A DNA stretch of 64,000 bases from Hydrocarboniclastica marina (GCF_004851605.1 NZ_CP031093.1:1426001-1490000); one strand, 5' to 3'; counted from the stretch's first letter, positions 25,338 through 35,498 are shown. The notes: a model not told the origin generated them from the sequence alone. Numbers and translations: made by a program.

Positions 25338-28300
25338 TCAGGAAGGATCGGTGCTCTTGTCAGACTGCGGCAGTTTATCCGCATCAGCTTTCTGCGCCTC
25401 GCGCTGCCTCCGGCGGATTTCTCGCGGATCATTGTAAGCGCGCCCGTTGCTCGCAAGCGCTGGGGTCTCGGACGCAACGTCGACCGCTTGCTGTGAAGCA
25501 GGGGCCGGCGGTGTTGCAGGCGTTGGGTCAGACTCAGCATGAGCCGATTCTTTTTTCACGTTCTCCTGCTTTGGACTCTTCGGCTCTTCGTTCTGCGACT
25601 TTGAGCTTTCTGTCTTTGCGGTTGCTGACTTTGAGTTATCAGAGTTGGAGCTTTCCACTTTGGAGATTTCGGCCTTCGGCGCAGCCGGTGTTGGCTTTTC
25701 TGCCTTGGGCTTTTCGGTCGGCTCTGACTCGCCTTGGGCGGCGGCCTTCTCTTTGCTCGGAGCCGCTCCGACAGATTCCTCCTCTGTCGTGGTTGCAGCT
25801 GCTTCAGGAGCTGAGGAGGGGCGAGCTTGCGACTTTCTTCCCCGAGAGGGGCGTCTCTGTCCGCTCCGGCCCTTGCTGGCAGAGTCTGGCTTCGAGGCGT
25901 CCCCCTGATCATTTTCGTTGTCAGCGCTCTCTCGCACCGGTCCGGCGTCTCCGCCGGATCCGGCTGGGGAGCTCGAGGTGGTCTGCGGTCCTGAATCAGG
26001 CTGTTGAGGCACTGCCTTTTCAGACTTTTTCTGTTCCGACACGGACTCTTCAGCAGGCTGCCCGGCAACCGCTGGTTGATCCGACGCGGGGGAACCCGTG
26101 CTCTTGTCCTCAACAACGTCCGGGGCGGAAACGGCCTCCGCATCACGGCTGTTTACTGACGAGTTGGCTTTACTTTTCGGCAGCGCAGCAGTCTCAGGCT
26201 GCACATCGGCGTTCGCCACAGGACCACCTGCCGCCGGCGCTGAGCCCGCCTCATCTGCAACTTCGTGCTTTGCATTGCTGGCAGAGGTGCCTTCCCGCTT
26301 ATCCTGTGCTGCAGGCGTGGCGCTGGCACTGGCTGTCTTGTCAGTAGCTTGGCCCTGGTCAACCTTAACAGCCGGCGGTTTCGTATCGGCGCTGCCTGAG
26401 ACGACTTCCGGGTCCCGATTGCGTTCCGGGGCATCATCCCCACTGGTGCCTGCCTCATTACTGGTGTTCACGCGTTCGCGACGGCGAGGCTGACCTTCAG
26501 CCGGCGATCCGTCACGGTTGCGGGAGCGCCGTGGACGCTGGCGTTTGCGCGGTTCGCCACCTTGACCTGCTGGCTTGCTCTGGTCGTTGCCCTGACTGGT
26601 ACCTTGGTCCCGGCCCTGATCCGGACTCTTTTGATCAGCGCCTGGCCTGGCCGGGGTTTCTGAGCGGCTGGCCTCGGGTTCTACGTTCTTGGCTTTATCC
26701 GGGCCTTTGGCAGCGTCAGAGCGTGGTCTGTTGTCCTTGGCTTCCGGATTGCGGGCACGGTTTCCTGAGCCCCGCTCATTGCGGCGTTGGCCCCGGTTGC
26801 GGCGATTCCCGCGGTCGTTGTCTTCTTCGCGCGGTCCTGCAGGCTGGCTTTGACGCCGTTGACCGGCATCCGGACGAGCTCCGCTTGAAGTCTTTTGACG
26901 GTCGTCAGCCTCGCCACCGCGAGGGCGGCCAGCATGTTGAGAGGGAGGTGGTGTTTGAGCAGAAGACCCGGTGCTCCTGGCATGGGGCAAACCGGCCTGC
27001 TGATCTGAGCCATGGAAGAAAGCCGCAATACGGCGTGAAATGCGCTTCAGCAGACCCTCTTCGCCGGGCGCGCGCGGAACAGGCAGCGTGTTCTGGGCAG
27101 CTGTCGCTGCTGGCGGAGCTTTGGGTGTAGGTGCAGGCGCAGCCGGCGGAACCGACTTGATAGCGGCTTCCTCGCGGACTACTTCGCGCACAGTTACCGG
27201 CTCAGTAATGGCTTCCTCTGCATGCTCCATGGCAACTTCATAGCTGTTGCGCTGTTGCTGAACATCGCTGTCGTCGTCGCGCAAGCGCTGCACTTCGAAA
27301 TGCGGCGTCTCCATGCTCGCTACGGGAATAATCTGGACCTTAACTTTCTGGCGGCTTTCAATATCGTTGATCTGCTTGCGCTTCTCATTGAGCATGAAGG
27401 TCGCGACAGTAACCGGGACGAGCGCACGCACTTCGCCGGTTTTGTCCTTGGACGCTTCCTCGAACATGAGCCGCATGATGCTCAGCGCCAGAGATTCAAT
27501 ACTGCGGATGGTGCCCTGGCCGTTGCAGCGAGGACAAACCTCACTGCGGGTTTCGCTGAGGGAAGGGCGCAGGCGTTGACGGGACATTTCGAGCAGGCCG
27601 AACCGCGAAATCTTGCCGACCTGAACCCGGGCCCGATCAAGCTCCAGAGCGTTGCGGACACGCTGCTCGACTTCACGCTGATTCTTGCTCGGCGTCATGT
27701 CGATGAAGTCAATGACGATCAGACCGCCCATATCCCGCAGGCGCAACTGGCGTGCAATTTCGTCGGCCGCTTCAAGGTTGGTTTGCAGTGCGGTTTCTTC
27801 GATGTCGCCGCCCTTGGTCGCCCGTGATGAGTTGATATCGATCGACACCAGGGCTTCGGTCGGATCTATGACGATGGAGCCACCTGAGGGAAGTTTCACC
27901 TCACGCTGGAATGCCGTCTCGATCTGGGCCTCTATCTGGTAGCGGCTGAAGAGCGGGATGTCGTCCTGGTAAAGCTTGATTTTGGCTTCGAAGGTCGGCA
28001 TTACCGCGCGGACGAAGTTGAGTACTTCCTCGTGAACCTGGGGCGAGTCGATCAGAACTTCCGCAATGTCCTGGCGCAAGTAGTCCCGCACCGCCCGAAT
28101 AATGACGTTGCTTTCCTGGTATATCAGGAAAGGCGCCTTGCGGGCTTCGGCTGCGTTGGTGATGGCGTCCCAGAACTGGGCAAGGTAATCAAGATCCCAC
28201 TGAAGCTCTTCAGAGGTCCGGCCAATGCCGGCAGTGCGGACGATCACGCCCATTTGCTTGGGCACGTTGACGTCGGCCATGGCGTTCTTGAGCTCTATGC

Positions 28301-28745
28301 GCTCGTCGCCTTCAATGCGCCGGGAGATGCCGCCGGCCCGGGCATTGTTCGGCATCAGCACCAGGTAGCGTCCGGCGAGGCTGATAAATGTCGTAAGGGC
28401 TGCGCCTTTGTTGCCGCGCTCCTCTTTGTCAACCTGAACAATGACTTCGGTGCCCTCGTCGAGCACTTCCTTGATATTGACCTTGCCCTCGATCTGGGCT
28501 GGGGATTTCTTAAAGTATTCGCGCGCAATTTCTTTCAGCGGGAGAAAGCCGTGCCGATCGGCGCCGTAGTCGACAAATGCCGCCTCCAGGCTGGGTTCGA
28601 TGCGGGTTATGCGGCCCTTGTAGATGTTGGACTTTTTCTGCTCTCGGGTGCTGGACTCGATGTCCAGGTCAAACAGGCGCTGGCCGTCGACGAGCGCGAC
28701 GCGCAACTCTTCATGGTGAGTTGCATTGATGAGCATTCTTTTCAT
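25338..28745 (-). CDS. rne: Ribonuclease E
   Basis: The main endoribonuclease of mRNA decay and of rRNA and tRNA processing, and scaffold of the degradosome. The ATG giving [22 protein letters not shown] is chosen because every RNase E starts so; a frame 20 codons longer adds nothing recognisable. Length is 1135 residues. The catalytic half has the S1 domain (about 37-120, [27 protein letters not shown]), the DNase-I-like part with [49 protein letters not shown], and the zinc-link CPRCNGQG. From about residue 520 the protein is low-complexity: arginine-rich RNA-binding blocks ([31 protein letters not shown]), then very long Ser/Ala/Glu/Lys stretches. This tail is expected to carry partner sites. 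RraA, its inhibitor, is also in the window. Confidence 0.97.
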   Translation of the reverse strand: MKRMLINATHHEELRVALVDGQRLFDLDIESSTREQKKSNIYKGRITRIEPSLEAAFVDYGADRHGFLPLKEIAREYFKKSPAQIEGKVNIKEVLDEGTEVIVQVDKEERGNKGAALTTFISLAGRYLVLMPNNARAGGISRRIEGDERIELKNAMADVNVPKQMGVIVRTAGIGRTSEELQWDLDYLAQFWDAITNAAEARKAPFLIYQESNVIIRAVRDYLRQDIAEVLIDSPQVHEEVLNFVRAVMPTFEAKIKLYQDDIPLFSRYQIEAQIETAFQREVKLPSGGSIVIDPTEALVSIDINSSRATKGGDIEETALQTNLEAADEIARQLRLRDMGGLIVIDFIDMTPSKNQREVEQRVRNALELDRARVQVGKISRFGLLEMSRQRLRPSLSETRSEVCPRCNGQGTIRSIESLALSIMRLMFEEASKDKTGEVRALVPVTVATFMLNEKRKQINDIESRQKVKVQIIPVASMETPHFEVQRLRDDDSDVQQQRNSYEVAMEHAEEAITEPVTVREVVREEAAIKSVPPAAPAPTPKAPPAATAAQNTLPVPRAPGEEGLLKRISRRIAAFFHGSDQQAGLPHARSTGSSAQTPPPSQHAGRPRGGEADDRQKTSSGARPDAGQRRQSQPAGPREEDNDRGNRRNRGQRRNERGSGNRARNPEAKDNRPRSDAAKGPDKAKNVEPEASRSETPARPGADQKSPDQGRDQGTSQGNDQSKPAGQGGEPRKRQRPRRSRNRDGSPAEGQPRRRERVNTSNEAGTSGDDAPERNRDPEVVSGSADTKPPAVKVDQGQATDKTASASATPAAQDKREGTSASNAKHEVADEAGSAPAAGGPVANADVQPETAALPKSKANSSVNSRDAEAVSAPDVVEDKSTGSPASDQPAVAGQPAEESVSEQKKSEKAVPQQPDSGPQTTSSSPAGSGGDAGPVRESADNENDQGDASKPDSASKGRSGQRRPSRGRKSQARPSSAPEAAATTTEEESVGAAPSKEKAAAQGESEPTEKPKAEKPTPAAPKAEISKVESSNSDNSKSATAKTESSKSQNEEPKSPKQENVKKESAHAESDPTPATPPAPASQQAVDVASETPALASNGRAYNDPREIRRRQREAQKADADKLPQSDKSTDPS

Positions 28746-29617
28746 GGAACGAAAGGTTCCCTTTGCCGGGCATCGGCAACAGGCAGGAACAGTAGGCGAG
28801 ATCAACGAAGTGCGCTGACACCAGGGCGCCAGGAATAGATCAGATTGGCTGTCTCACCGGGAAGTTGTCAGACAAATGCGCCAACTGAGCGCACTGACCG
28901 GCAAACGAAACCAGGCTGTACCAGTTCTGAAAAATGTAAACACACACCTGCACTAACAAGTTCATACCGATACCCGGGTCTCACGTCATATTCGATTTCT
29001 GGACAGCCCGGTCCGGCATGATGATGATTTATCGCAATTACTGCCCGCGCATTGCCGCGCAGATTATATTAAAACCTGTCGCGCAATATGGCTCGACAGG
29101 GGCTTCGGTCGGATCTGCCTGGTATCTGGCGACCACCACAGGGCGTGTCGCTGGCCAAGACTGGACCGGGTTCAACGCCAACCGACAATCAGGTCGGCCA
29201 GCCTGTTCGCTGCGTTTGTTGGCAAGCCAACTGAACGCCAAAATCTGACCCCACTTCGCACCTTGGAAAAGGCGCTGCACGAATGTAGGAGCCGCGGTGA
29301 GTATATTTCTCAACCGCTTTCTAACTCGTTATACTCTTTGCCCTTGCGAGGAAAAGCATTAGTTCCCTTCGGGCGGGCCCGCCGATACTGATGCAATGCC
29401 TGAATCCTGATCACCGCGGTATTTCCCGCATAACGCCTACCGAAAAGTGCAGAACAGGCGTGCTGTGCGAGCAGGTTAGGTCAGGGCTATGCCAGGCACG
29501 GAAAGCTCGCTGGAATATAGCAGCTATAGTTTTACCTATCAACGAATTCCATTGACTGCCCGTCACCGTACTCTACCAGGCTCAGGCATTGGTCAGACCA
29601 GGAGAATCATTACCCCA
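28746..29617. other. Long rne/rluC divergent intergenic region with rne leader
   Basis: These 872 bp contain no gene I can support. The rne-proximal part is probably a long 5' untranslated leader; in enterobacteria the rne leader is about 360 nt and mediates feedback control by RNase E itself. A minus-strand -10 (TATAAT, 29063-29068) would give a leader of about 310 nt. The rluC-proximal part has a -10-like TATACT near 29329 and palindromes GTTGGCAAGCCAAC (near 29220) and GGCGGGCCCGCC (near 29372). Short frames here are not convincing. Confidence 0.55.
29063..29068 (-). promoter_or_regulatory. Candidate -10 box of the rne promoter
   Basis: Read on the minus strand the hexamer is TATAAT, a perfect sigma-70 -10, within AATATAATCTGCGCGG. 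A -35 is poor (CATATT at 16 bp). The GC-rich stretch downstream would be the start region, about 310 nt before the rne ATG. Confidence 0.4.
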
Positions 29618-30619
29618 ATGGCCATTGATGACAGGGCCTCCGGCTCCAGCAAATCAGACGCTTCCCGGAATCCCACGGTTTCACCCCGGCCGGGCGTCGA
29701 ATGGGTCGTGATCGATGAAGAGCAGGCCGGCCAGCGGCTTGATAATTTTCTTATACGGCATCTCAAGGGCGCGCCGCGCAGCTTGGTGTACCGCATTATC
29801 CGCAAGGGCGAGGTGAGGATAAATCGGGCTCGTGCCCGGGCAGACTCGCGCATTGCAGCCGGTGATGAGATTCGGGTTCCGCCAGTCCGGCTCGCCCAGC
29901 GCGATGAAACAGTCATCCCTGCAGCTAAAGTGCTGGATCGTATAGAGGCAGCCGTTGTGTATGAAGATGACGGCCTGCTAATCGTCAATAAGCCGACCGG
30001 TCTGGCGGTGCATGGCGGCAGCGGCTTGCAGTACGGGTTGATTGAAGGGCTGCGTGCGGCGCGGCCCGAAGCTCGCTTCCTTGAGTTGGTGCATCGTATC
30101 GATCGGGACACTTCGGGGCTGGTTATGGTAGCCAAGAAGCGCTCGGCGCTGCGAGACCTGCAGGACCAGATGCGAAAGAAGCAGATCGAGAAGTTCTACC
30201 ACGCTGTTGTAGCAGGTACTTGGCCGGCACACATCAGTAAAGTGGACGCGCCATTGTTGCGTGATGAGCTGCGTTCAGGTGAGCGGATTGTCAGGGTGGC
30301 TGCGGACGGGAAGCCGGCGCTCACACGTGTCCGGTCCCTCGAGCTGTACATGGGTTATAGTCTGATCGAAGCGTCGCCCGTCACTGGCAGAACCCACCAG
30401 ATCCGGGTGCACTGCGCGTACGCTGGCCATCCGATAGCCGGTGACCCCAAGTATATGGATGATGTGAGTTGCGGCGCGTTTCGTGCGGAGGGTGGCCGGC
30501 GCCTGATGTTGCATGCCGAAAAACTGGGAATTGATCTGCCAGGCGCAGGCGAACGTCGCTACTTCACGGCCCCGTATGATGAGGCGTTCTCAAGCTTTCT
30601 GGCACGGCTTCGAAAATAG
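29618..30619 (+). CDS. rluC: 23S rRNA pseudouridine synthase RluC (955/2504/2580)
   Basis: Isomerises three uridines of 23S rRNA to pseudouridine. The ATG at 29618 is chosen: the frame is open 43 codons further upstream but that extension has no family character, and AGGAGA precedes this start. The protein has 333 residues, with an N-terminal S4 RNA-binding domain (AGQRLDNFLIRHLKGAPRSLVYRIIRKGEVRINRARAR) and the RluA-type catalytic core with HRIDRDTSGLVMVAKK, whose Asp in HRID is the nucleophile. TGRTHQIRVHCAYAGHPIAGD is also typical. RluC rather than RluD is supported by the position divergent from rne, conserved across gammaproteobacteria. Confidence 0.94.
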   Translation: MAIDDRASGSSKSDASRNPTVSPRPGVEWVVIDEEQAGQRLDNFLIRHLKGAPRSLVYRIIRKGEVRINRARARADSRIAAGDEIRVPPVRLAQRDETVIPAAKVLDRIEAAVVYEDDGLLIVNKPTGLAVHGGSGLQYGLIEGLRAARPEARFLELVHRIDRDTSGLVMVAKKRSALRDLQDQMRKKQIEKFYHAVVAGTWPAHISKVDAPLLRDELRSGERIVRVAADGKPALTRVRSLELYMGYSLIEASPVTGRTHQIRVHCAYAGHPIAGDPKYMDDVSCGAFRAEGGRRLMLHAEKLGIDLPGAGERRYFTAPYDEAFSSFLARLRK

Positions 30620-30655
30620 CCGAAGCTGGTGAACAAATATGGAAAAGGTGAGGCA

Positions 30656-31351
30656 ATGAGTCAATACCGGGCGGTCATTTTTGACTGGGACGGCACTCTG
30701 GTGGATTCCCTTGATCACATCACTGCGAGCCTGGCGGCGGCTGCGGAAGATTGTGGCATGCCCCGTCGCGCTGACCACGAGTTGCGTGACATTATCGGCC
30801 TTGGGCTAGCGGAGGCGCTTGAGCGGCTGTGGCCAGGCATCACGCCCAGCCGTATGGCGGCTTTACGGCAGGCCTATGGTCATCATTTTTTTAGCGCAGT
30901 CGCGACGCCGTATTCGACATTCGATGGGGTTTCAGAGCTACTTCAAGGGCTGTCTGAGGCCAGGCCGGCGCTGGCGGTAGCAACAGGTAAGTCACGCGCA
31001 GGGTTGGACAGGGCGCTGATTGCCACAGGGTTGTCCGACTATTTCCGGGTCACCCGTTGCGCGGATGAAACCCGGTCCAAGCCGCATCCGCTGATGCTTG
31101 ATGAGATTTTGCAGGAGCTATCAATCGCTCCGAACGAGGCGCTAATGATAGGCGATACCGTCTATGATCTTGAAATGGCAGCCCGCATTGGGATGCCCTC
31201 GATCGGGGTTACCTGGGGTGTGCACGACGCTGCTGCTCTGGTCGCGCACAATCCGGTCCGCATCGTGGATCACGTATCTGAATTGAAGACTTTCCTGGCG
31301 GTCAACGTCCGCCGGTTCAACCCGCACGTAGAGGATGCTGTAGATGAGTGA
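30656..31351 (+). CDS. HAD-superfamily phosphatase
   Basis: A Gph-like HAD hydrolase of 231 residues. Motif I is FDWDGTLVDS, with the first Asp as nucleophile; motif II is AVATGKS; the motif III lysine lies in SKPHP; motif IV is IGDTVYDLEMA. The cap is the small helical type that follows motif I, as in phosphoglycolate phosphatase and beta-phosphoglucomutase relatives. The substrate is unknown. The ATG at 30656 follows AAAAGGTGAGG, better placed than an earlier in-frame start. It lies 36 bp after rluC and overlaps the next gene by 8 bp, so rluC, this gene and sppA form an operon. The same order occurs in Pseudomonas. Confidence 0.88.
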   Translation: MSQYRAVIFDWDGTLVDSLDHITASLAAAAEDCGMPRRADHELRDIIGLGLAEALERLWPGITPSRMAALRQAYGHHFFSAVATPYSTFDGVSELLQGLSEARPALAVATGKSRAGLDRALIATGLSDYFRVTRCADETRSKPHPLMLDEILQELSIAPNEALMIGDTVYDLEMAARIGMPSIGVTWGVHDAAALVAHNPVRIVDHVSELKTFLAVNVRRFNPHVEDAVDE

Positions 31352-32369
31352 ATGGGACAGGAATTCATCCGCCAGTGGCTGGGGTGTGCCGCCTGCGAAA
31401 GCTGAGAATGTGGGTGGGTCAGCCCCCGGAGATACCCGGGAGTGGAAGCTGATCGAGAAACTGCTCATGTCGATGCAGGGCGAGCAGCGCAAAACCCGCC
31501 GGTGGGGCATATTCTTTAAAAGCCTGACTTTCCTGTATCTCTTCGGAATCCTCTACCTGGCAACCGCAAGCTTTAACGGGGCCGCCCCTGAAGTAATGGG
31601 CGACCATGTTGCGGTAGTGGATGTTTACGGCGTTATTGCCGACGAAGAAGAAGCAAGTGCAGAAAACATTATTGATGGGCTTCGCGCTGCCTTTGAGAAT
31701 GAGGAGGCTCGTGCCGTAGTCCTGCGAATCAATAGCCCGGGCGGAAGTCCGGTGCAATCTGATTTTGTCTTTATGGAAATCATGCGGTTACGCGAGAAGC
31801 ATCCCGATACCCCGGTTTATGCGGTAATCGGCGACATTGGGGCCTCCGGCGCCTACTATATCGCGGCTGCCGCCGATGAAATCTACGCCAGTCGGGCCAG
31901 CCTGGTCGGCTCTATCGGCGTTGTTGCCGGTGGTTTCGGTTTTGTCGACGCCATGGAAAAGCTTGGGGTGGAACGTAGGCTGTACACGGCCGGTGAGCAC
32001 AAAGGCTTCCTTGATCCTTTCTCGCCGGAGCAGCCTGAAGAAGTGAAGTTCTGGAATGAAGTGCTCGACAATACCCATGCGCTATTTATAGAGCGGGTGC
32101 GTCAGGGACGGGGCGACAAACTGGCGGCTGATGCTTCGAACGAACTTTTTTCTGGGTTGATCTGGACCGGTGATCAGGCCAAAAATCTTGGGCTGATTGA
32201 CGGGTTCGGCAGCGTTGACTCCGTCGCCCGCGATATCGTCGGCGTCGATGAGAAGGTGGATTACAGTCGTCGGCCATCTCCTTATGAGGAGCTTTTCAGC
32301 CGCCTGGGTGCCTCTGCAGGCGAAGCCATGGTTCGGACGATGGAGCAATCACGCCTCGAGCTTCGCTAG
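31344..32369 (+). CDS. sppA: Signal peptide peptidase, SppA 36K type (S49)
   Basis: A membrane-bound serine protease that degrades cleaved signal peptides. It has 341 residues: a soluble N-terminal 55, one membrane helix (about 57-76, FFKSLTFLYLFGILYLATAS) and a single S49 domain. The Ser/Lys dyad is S168 in GDIGASGAYYIAAAAD and K220 in YTAGEHKGFLDPF; their spacing of 52 residues equals that of the single-domain Bacillus SppA. RINSPGGSPVQSD is also typical of the family. It is the short form, not the double-domain E. coli SppA of 67 kDa. The start ATG overlaps the end of the HAD gene by 8 bp, suggesting translational coupling. It converges with yceF 16 bp away. Confidence 0.92.
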   Translation: MSEWDRNSSASGWGVPPAKAENVGGSAPGDTREWKLIEKLLMSMQGEQRKTRRWGIFFKSLTFLYLFGILYLATASFNGAAPEVMGDHVAVVDVYGVIADEEEASAENIIDGLRAAFENEEARAVVLRINSPGGSPVQSDFVFMEIMRLREKHPDTPVYAVIGDIGASGAYYIAAAADEIYASRASLVGSIGVVAGGFGFVDAMEKLGVERRLYTAGEHKGFLDPFSPEQPEEVKFWNEVLDNTHALFIERVRQGRGDKLAADASNELFSGLIWTGDQAKNLGLIDGFGSVDSVARDIVGVDEKVDYSRRPSPYEELFSRLGASAGEAMVRTMEQSRLELR

Positions 32370-32385
32370 TGTCCCGGATGGGACA

Positions 32386-33000
32386 CTAGGGCGCACCTTC
32401 CGTGGAAGCATAATCCATCAGGCTCAACCCTCGGGCTTGCAGGCCGTCTTCCAGGGCGATAAGAGGCAGGCCGATCAAGGCATTGGGGTCGCGCCCTTCC
32501 AGGCGTTCGAAGAGGGCGATGCCCAACCCCTCCATTTTGAAACTGCCCGCGCAGTCGAAAGGGCGCTCGGTTTCGAGGTAGCGGCGAATTTGGTCTGGCG
32601 CCAGATTGCGGAAGCAAACGTCGAACTGCTCAACGGTTGCATATTCCCACTGGCTGCTTGCCAGGTGCAGGCTGATGCCGGTGAGAAAGCTGACCCTGGA
32701 CCCGCTACAATGGCTGAGTTGTTCAAACGCGTTGGCCAATGAGCCGGGTTTGGCCATGACTTTGCCGTCCGCAGCGACGGCTAGCTGATCGGATCCAATG
32801 ATAAGGTGATCTGGAAAACGATCGGCCAGCGCCCGTGATTTTTCCCGGGCAAGCCGAAGCACGAGGTCGCTCGCCTGTTCATCTGGCCTGGCTGTCTCGT
32901 CGACGTTGGGCGCGGCGACATCAAATCGAATACCGAGGTTGTCAAGGCACCGCCGGCGATAGGGCGACGTCGACGCAAGTAGAAGCTTAGGCTGGGTCAT
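32386..33000 (-). CDS. yceF: Maf-like nucleotide pyrophosphatase YceF
   Basis: A house-cleaning nucleotide pyrophosphatase of the Maf family. The YceF subfamily hydrolyses 7-methyl-GTP in E. coli. The start MTQPKLLLASTSPYRRR is chosen because the family begins with this phosphate-binding strand; the frame extends 38 codons upstream without resemblance. Length is 204, as in E. coli YceF (about 194). Motifs LLLASTSPYRRRCL, VDET, ARPDEQASDLVLRLAREKSRAL, IIGSDQLAV and CAGSFKMEGLGIALFE are present. It is divergent from yceD, as in E. coli and Pseudomonas, which supports YceF over the MafA/YhdE branch. Confidence 0.9.
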   Translation of the reverse strand: MTQPKLLLASTSPYRRRCLDNLGIRFDVAAPNVDETARPDEQASDLVLRLAREKSRALADRFPDHLIIGSDQLAVAADGKVMAKPGSLANAFEQLSHCSGSRVSFLTGISLHLASSQWEYATVEQFDVCFRNLAPDQIRRYLETERPFDCAGSFKMEGLGIALFERLEGRDPNALIGLPLIALEDGLQARGLSLMDYASTEGAP

Positions 33001-33201
33001 GACTGATATAACCACGGCATGGGTATGAATGAGACGGCTGCCACGGTATTGTCGGAGTATCGGCGGACTGGGGCAAGCGCAGTCCGGAAAGTCTTTGACA
33101 GCGTCGGCTTGCACGCCTAAAATTGCGCGCCTGTCTTACGAGCTGTCAGCGGCAAAAAACGGCGTGCGGGTTCCAGATCGTTTTCAAGGAGGGTCGCACG
33201 C

Positions 33202-33768
33202 TTGGCTGCACCGATTGACGAACTTCCGACTAAGACATTTGATCCCTATAAGCTTTCAGAGCAGGGGGTAACGCTGGAGGGAAGTGTTCCGGTGAGTGCC
33301 CTGAAGCGTGTCAGAGACCTTCTCGTAAAAGATGAAGGCTCTGTTTCTGCGGTTCTCGGTTTTGGCCGTGATGAGGAAAACCGGCGGGTCGTCAATGGAG
33401 AGCTTGAGGCTCTGATTTGGGTCACCTGCCAGCGTTGTCTCGAACCTATGCAGGAGCACGTACGGTCCCGGTTCTCCCTGGCTATCGTCGGTGACGATGA
33501 CGCCGCGAAGCAGATACCGAGTCAATACGAACCGCTGGAGACACATAGAGGCGGCGGCATCAAGGTTCGGGAGTTGGTTGAAGACGAGCTTTTGCTGGCA
33601 ATGTCACCGTTTCCGATGCACCCCGAGCAGGACTGCAACGAACATCTGGCAGCTGGCTCAGAAGCAGATCTCCGGAGTGAGGCAGCCGCTGAAGAGGGTC
33701 GCAGAAAGCCATTCGAGTTACTGGAAGGGTTGCTCAACAAGGCGAAAGACGATTCCTCCCGTCATTAG
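33202..33768 (+). CDS. yceD: YceD family (DUF177) protein
   Basis: A protein of 188 residues always found before rpmF. Plant and bacterial members are linked to 23S rRNA accumulation and large-subunit assembly. The start is TTG with a very good AAGGAGGG 7-8 nt upstream, which decides it; no ATG fits. Conserved pieces are the CxxC pair in WVTCQRCLEPMQEHV, followed by acidic VRELVEDELLLAMSPFPMHPEQDC and a final glutamate-rich stretch ending FELLEGLLNKAKD. rpmF follows 78 bp later and is expected to share the transcript. yceF is divergent. Confidence 0.9.
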   Translation: MAAPIDELPTKTFDPYKLSEQGVTLEGSVPVSALKRVRDLLVKDEGSVSAVLGFGRDEENRRVVNGELEALIWVTCQRCLEPMQEHVRSRFSLAIVGDDDAAKQIPSQYEPLETHRGGGIKVRELVEDELLLAMSPFPMHPEQDCNEHLAAGSEADLRSEAAAEEGRRKPFELLEGLLNKAKDDSSRH

Positions 33769-33846
33769 GCTGGGTCGTCCGGAAACGAATTCGAACCAGG
33801 CCTCAGTGCCTGGTTACAGATCAAACGATGATTAGGAGAATGCCTC

Positions 33847-34026
33847 ATGGCCGTCCAACAAAACCGTAAAACACGCTCAAAGCGCGGTATGCGTCGTTCG
33901 CACGATGCGCTGACCACTACCGCACTGGCAACTGATCCGACCACCGGTGAAGTCCATCGCCGCCACCATGTTTCTCCGGAAGGTTTCTACCGGGGCAAGA
34001 AAGTTATTGAAACCAATAACGATTAA
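33847..34026 (+). CDS. rpmF: 50S ribosomal protein L32
   Basis: A basic protein of 59 residues starting [20 protein letters not shown], the typical bacterial L32 N-terminus, and continuing with [24 protein letters not shown]. It belongs to the zinc-free form: the four cysteines of other L32 proteins are missing. AGGAGA precedes the ATG by about 8 nt. L32 sits near the peptide-exit region of the large subunit. The gene is placed as usual between yceD and plsX, linking ribosome synthesis to lipid synthesis. Confidence 0.97.
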   Translation: MAVQQNRKTRSKRGMRRSHDALTTTALATDPTTGEVHRRHHVSPEGFYRGKKVIETNND

Positions 34027-34107
34027 TTGAAGATAGCGGTCGATAGAAAGTGAGCCCGTCTGCCGCTTCTTTTTGACCGCACTTTCTCGCCGCATCTGCT
34101 GTCGCCT

Positions 34108-35130
34108 GTGAACTCTGACGAGCGCATAGCCAACAGAATCAGACTGGCCGTTGACGCAATGAGCGGCGACCAGGGCGCGGAAGTATGTGTGGCCGCCACG
34201 CTCGCGGCAGTCAATGAGAATCCCTCGATTTCTGCTCTTCTGGTTGGCCGTACTTCGGTCCTGGAGCCCCTGCTCGGAACACCCCATCCTCGTATCCGGA
34301 TCGTTGACGCGCCCGAAGTGGTTACCATGGATGAGCCACCAGCCCGTGCATTGCGTCAGAAAAAAGCGTCCTCCATGGCGGTGGCGCTGCAACTGGTTCG
34401 ATCAGGTGAGGCTGATGCCTGCGTGAGCGCGGGTAACACTGGCGCTTTGATGATGATGGGGCGTTCCATCCTCAAGATGTACCCGGGTATAGAGCGGCCT
34501 GCGATTGTAAAACTCATCCCATCCCTGCATAACCGTTGTTACGTACTCGACCTGGGTGCCAACGTCGACACGTCTGCGGAACATCTCTTCCAGTTCGCCC
34601 TTATGGGCTCGCTAATGGTGGCTGCGATTGACGGCAAAGCTGCGCCGCGGGTTGCGTTGCTGAACGTCGGGGAGGAGGAAGTGAAAGGCAGCGAGCAGGT
34701 GCGGCTTGCTGCTCATAGTCTTGCCGCCTGCGAGGCGCTGAATTATATCGGTTACGTCGAAGGCAACGACCTCTTCCAGGACGTTGCGGATGTGGTTGTC
34801 TGCGACGGGTTCGTCGGCAATATTGCGCTCAAGACCGGCGAGGGTGTCGCCCTGATGGTCATGGAAGTCATTGAGCAGGCGTTCCAGCGCACAGCTATGT
34901 CACGGGTGCTTGGTGTTATTGCCCGTCCATTTCTGAACCGCTTGCTCCGGCAGATCGACCCGCGGCGCCACAATGGCGCCAGCCTGTTAGGGCTTCAGGG
35001 CGTTGTCGTCAAAAGCCACGGCAACGCCGATGCGCGAGCATTCCGTGCGGCTCTACGGCAAGCAGCTGCTGAAGTTCGAATGCGGGTGCCGCAAAAGATC
35101 AATGCTCGCCTTGATGAGCTCGCGTTCTAG
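34108..35130 (+). CDS. plsX: Phosphate acyltransferase PlsX
   Basis: Converts acyl-ACP and phosphate to acyl-phosphate, which PlsY uses for the first acylation of glycerol-3-phosphate. It has 340 residues and the family core RLAVDAMSGDQGAEVCV, SAGNTGALMM, LDLGANVD and CDGFVGNIALKTGEG. The start is GTG at 34108, without a clear Shine-Dalgarno; an in-frame stop at 34051 and the absence of an ATG before the conserved strand leave little choice. The leader of 81 bp after rpmF is AT-poor. A gap of 368 bp then separates it from fabD, and fabH, which often stands here, is missing, as in Pseudomonas. Confidence 0.94.
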   Translation: MNSDERIANRIRLAVDAMSGDQGAEVCVAATLAAVNENPSISALLVGRTSVLEPLLGTPHPRIRIVDAPEVVTMDEPPARALRQKKASSMAVALQLVRSGEADACVSAGNTGALMMMGRSILKMYPGIERPAIVKLIPSLHNRCYVLDLGANVDTSAEHLFQFALMGSLMVAAIDGKAAPRVALLNVGEEEVKGSEQVRLAAHSLAACEALNYIGYVEGNDLFQDVADVVVCDGFVGNIALKTGEGVALMVMEVIEQAFQRTAMSRVLGVIARPFLNRLLRQIDPRRHNGASLLGLQGVVVKSHGNADARAFRAALRQAAAEVRMRVPQKINARLDELAF

Positions 35131-35498
35131 GGCGTCCCGCTGCACGCATCGGGTGAGGCTCAAAGCATTGGCGCGCTTGTGTGGTTTTGCCTTCAACGAC
35201 AATGTACTATCGCCCCTAAGAACCGTTTTGAATTGCTATCCCGCCTGGAGGCTGTCTTTGCAGGTTGTTCATGACGAGCCCGAGCTTTGCTCCCTGTAAA
35301 GGCCGGTCTTCTTGAGAGAACCAGCTTATCGTTAATAAAACTGTTGCCGCGGATCACGTGTGAAAATATTGACGGTGTGAAGGGCTTGGCACCCAAAAGC
35401 AGCGATCAACAGTTTGCGGTCACGCCCCCGGACTTGAAAGCCCGGGTTGGACTATCGGCTAATCGGCAACTGGACAGACAGGGAGTACTCTCTCGCCC
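35131..35498. other. Gap between plsX and fabD, promoter region
   Basis: These 368 bp occupy the place of fabH in enterobacteria. No trace of a FabH frame is visible. A sigma-70-like pair TTGAGA (near 35313) and ATAAAA about 17 bp on may serve fabD. Nothing else is recognised. Confidence 0.4.

Noticed and set aside
25493-26347. A 284-codon plus-strand frame
   Set aside because: Antisense to the repetitive tail of rne. Its Leu/Ser/Arg/Pro-rich translation mirrors the low-complexity coding strand.
28032-28838. A 268-codon plus-strand frame across the rne start
   Set aside because: Antisense to the RNase E S1 region and leader, without a ribosome site or family resemblance. A regulatory antisense RNA here cannot be excluded, but nothing supports it.
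35131-35498. Remnant of fabH
   Set aside because: No frame with the Cys-His-Asn ketoacyl synthase III motifs is visible on either strand; fabH is absent here in Pseudomonas too.
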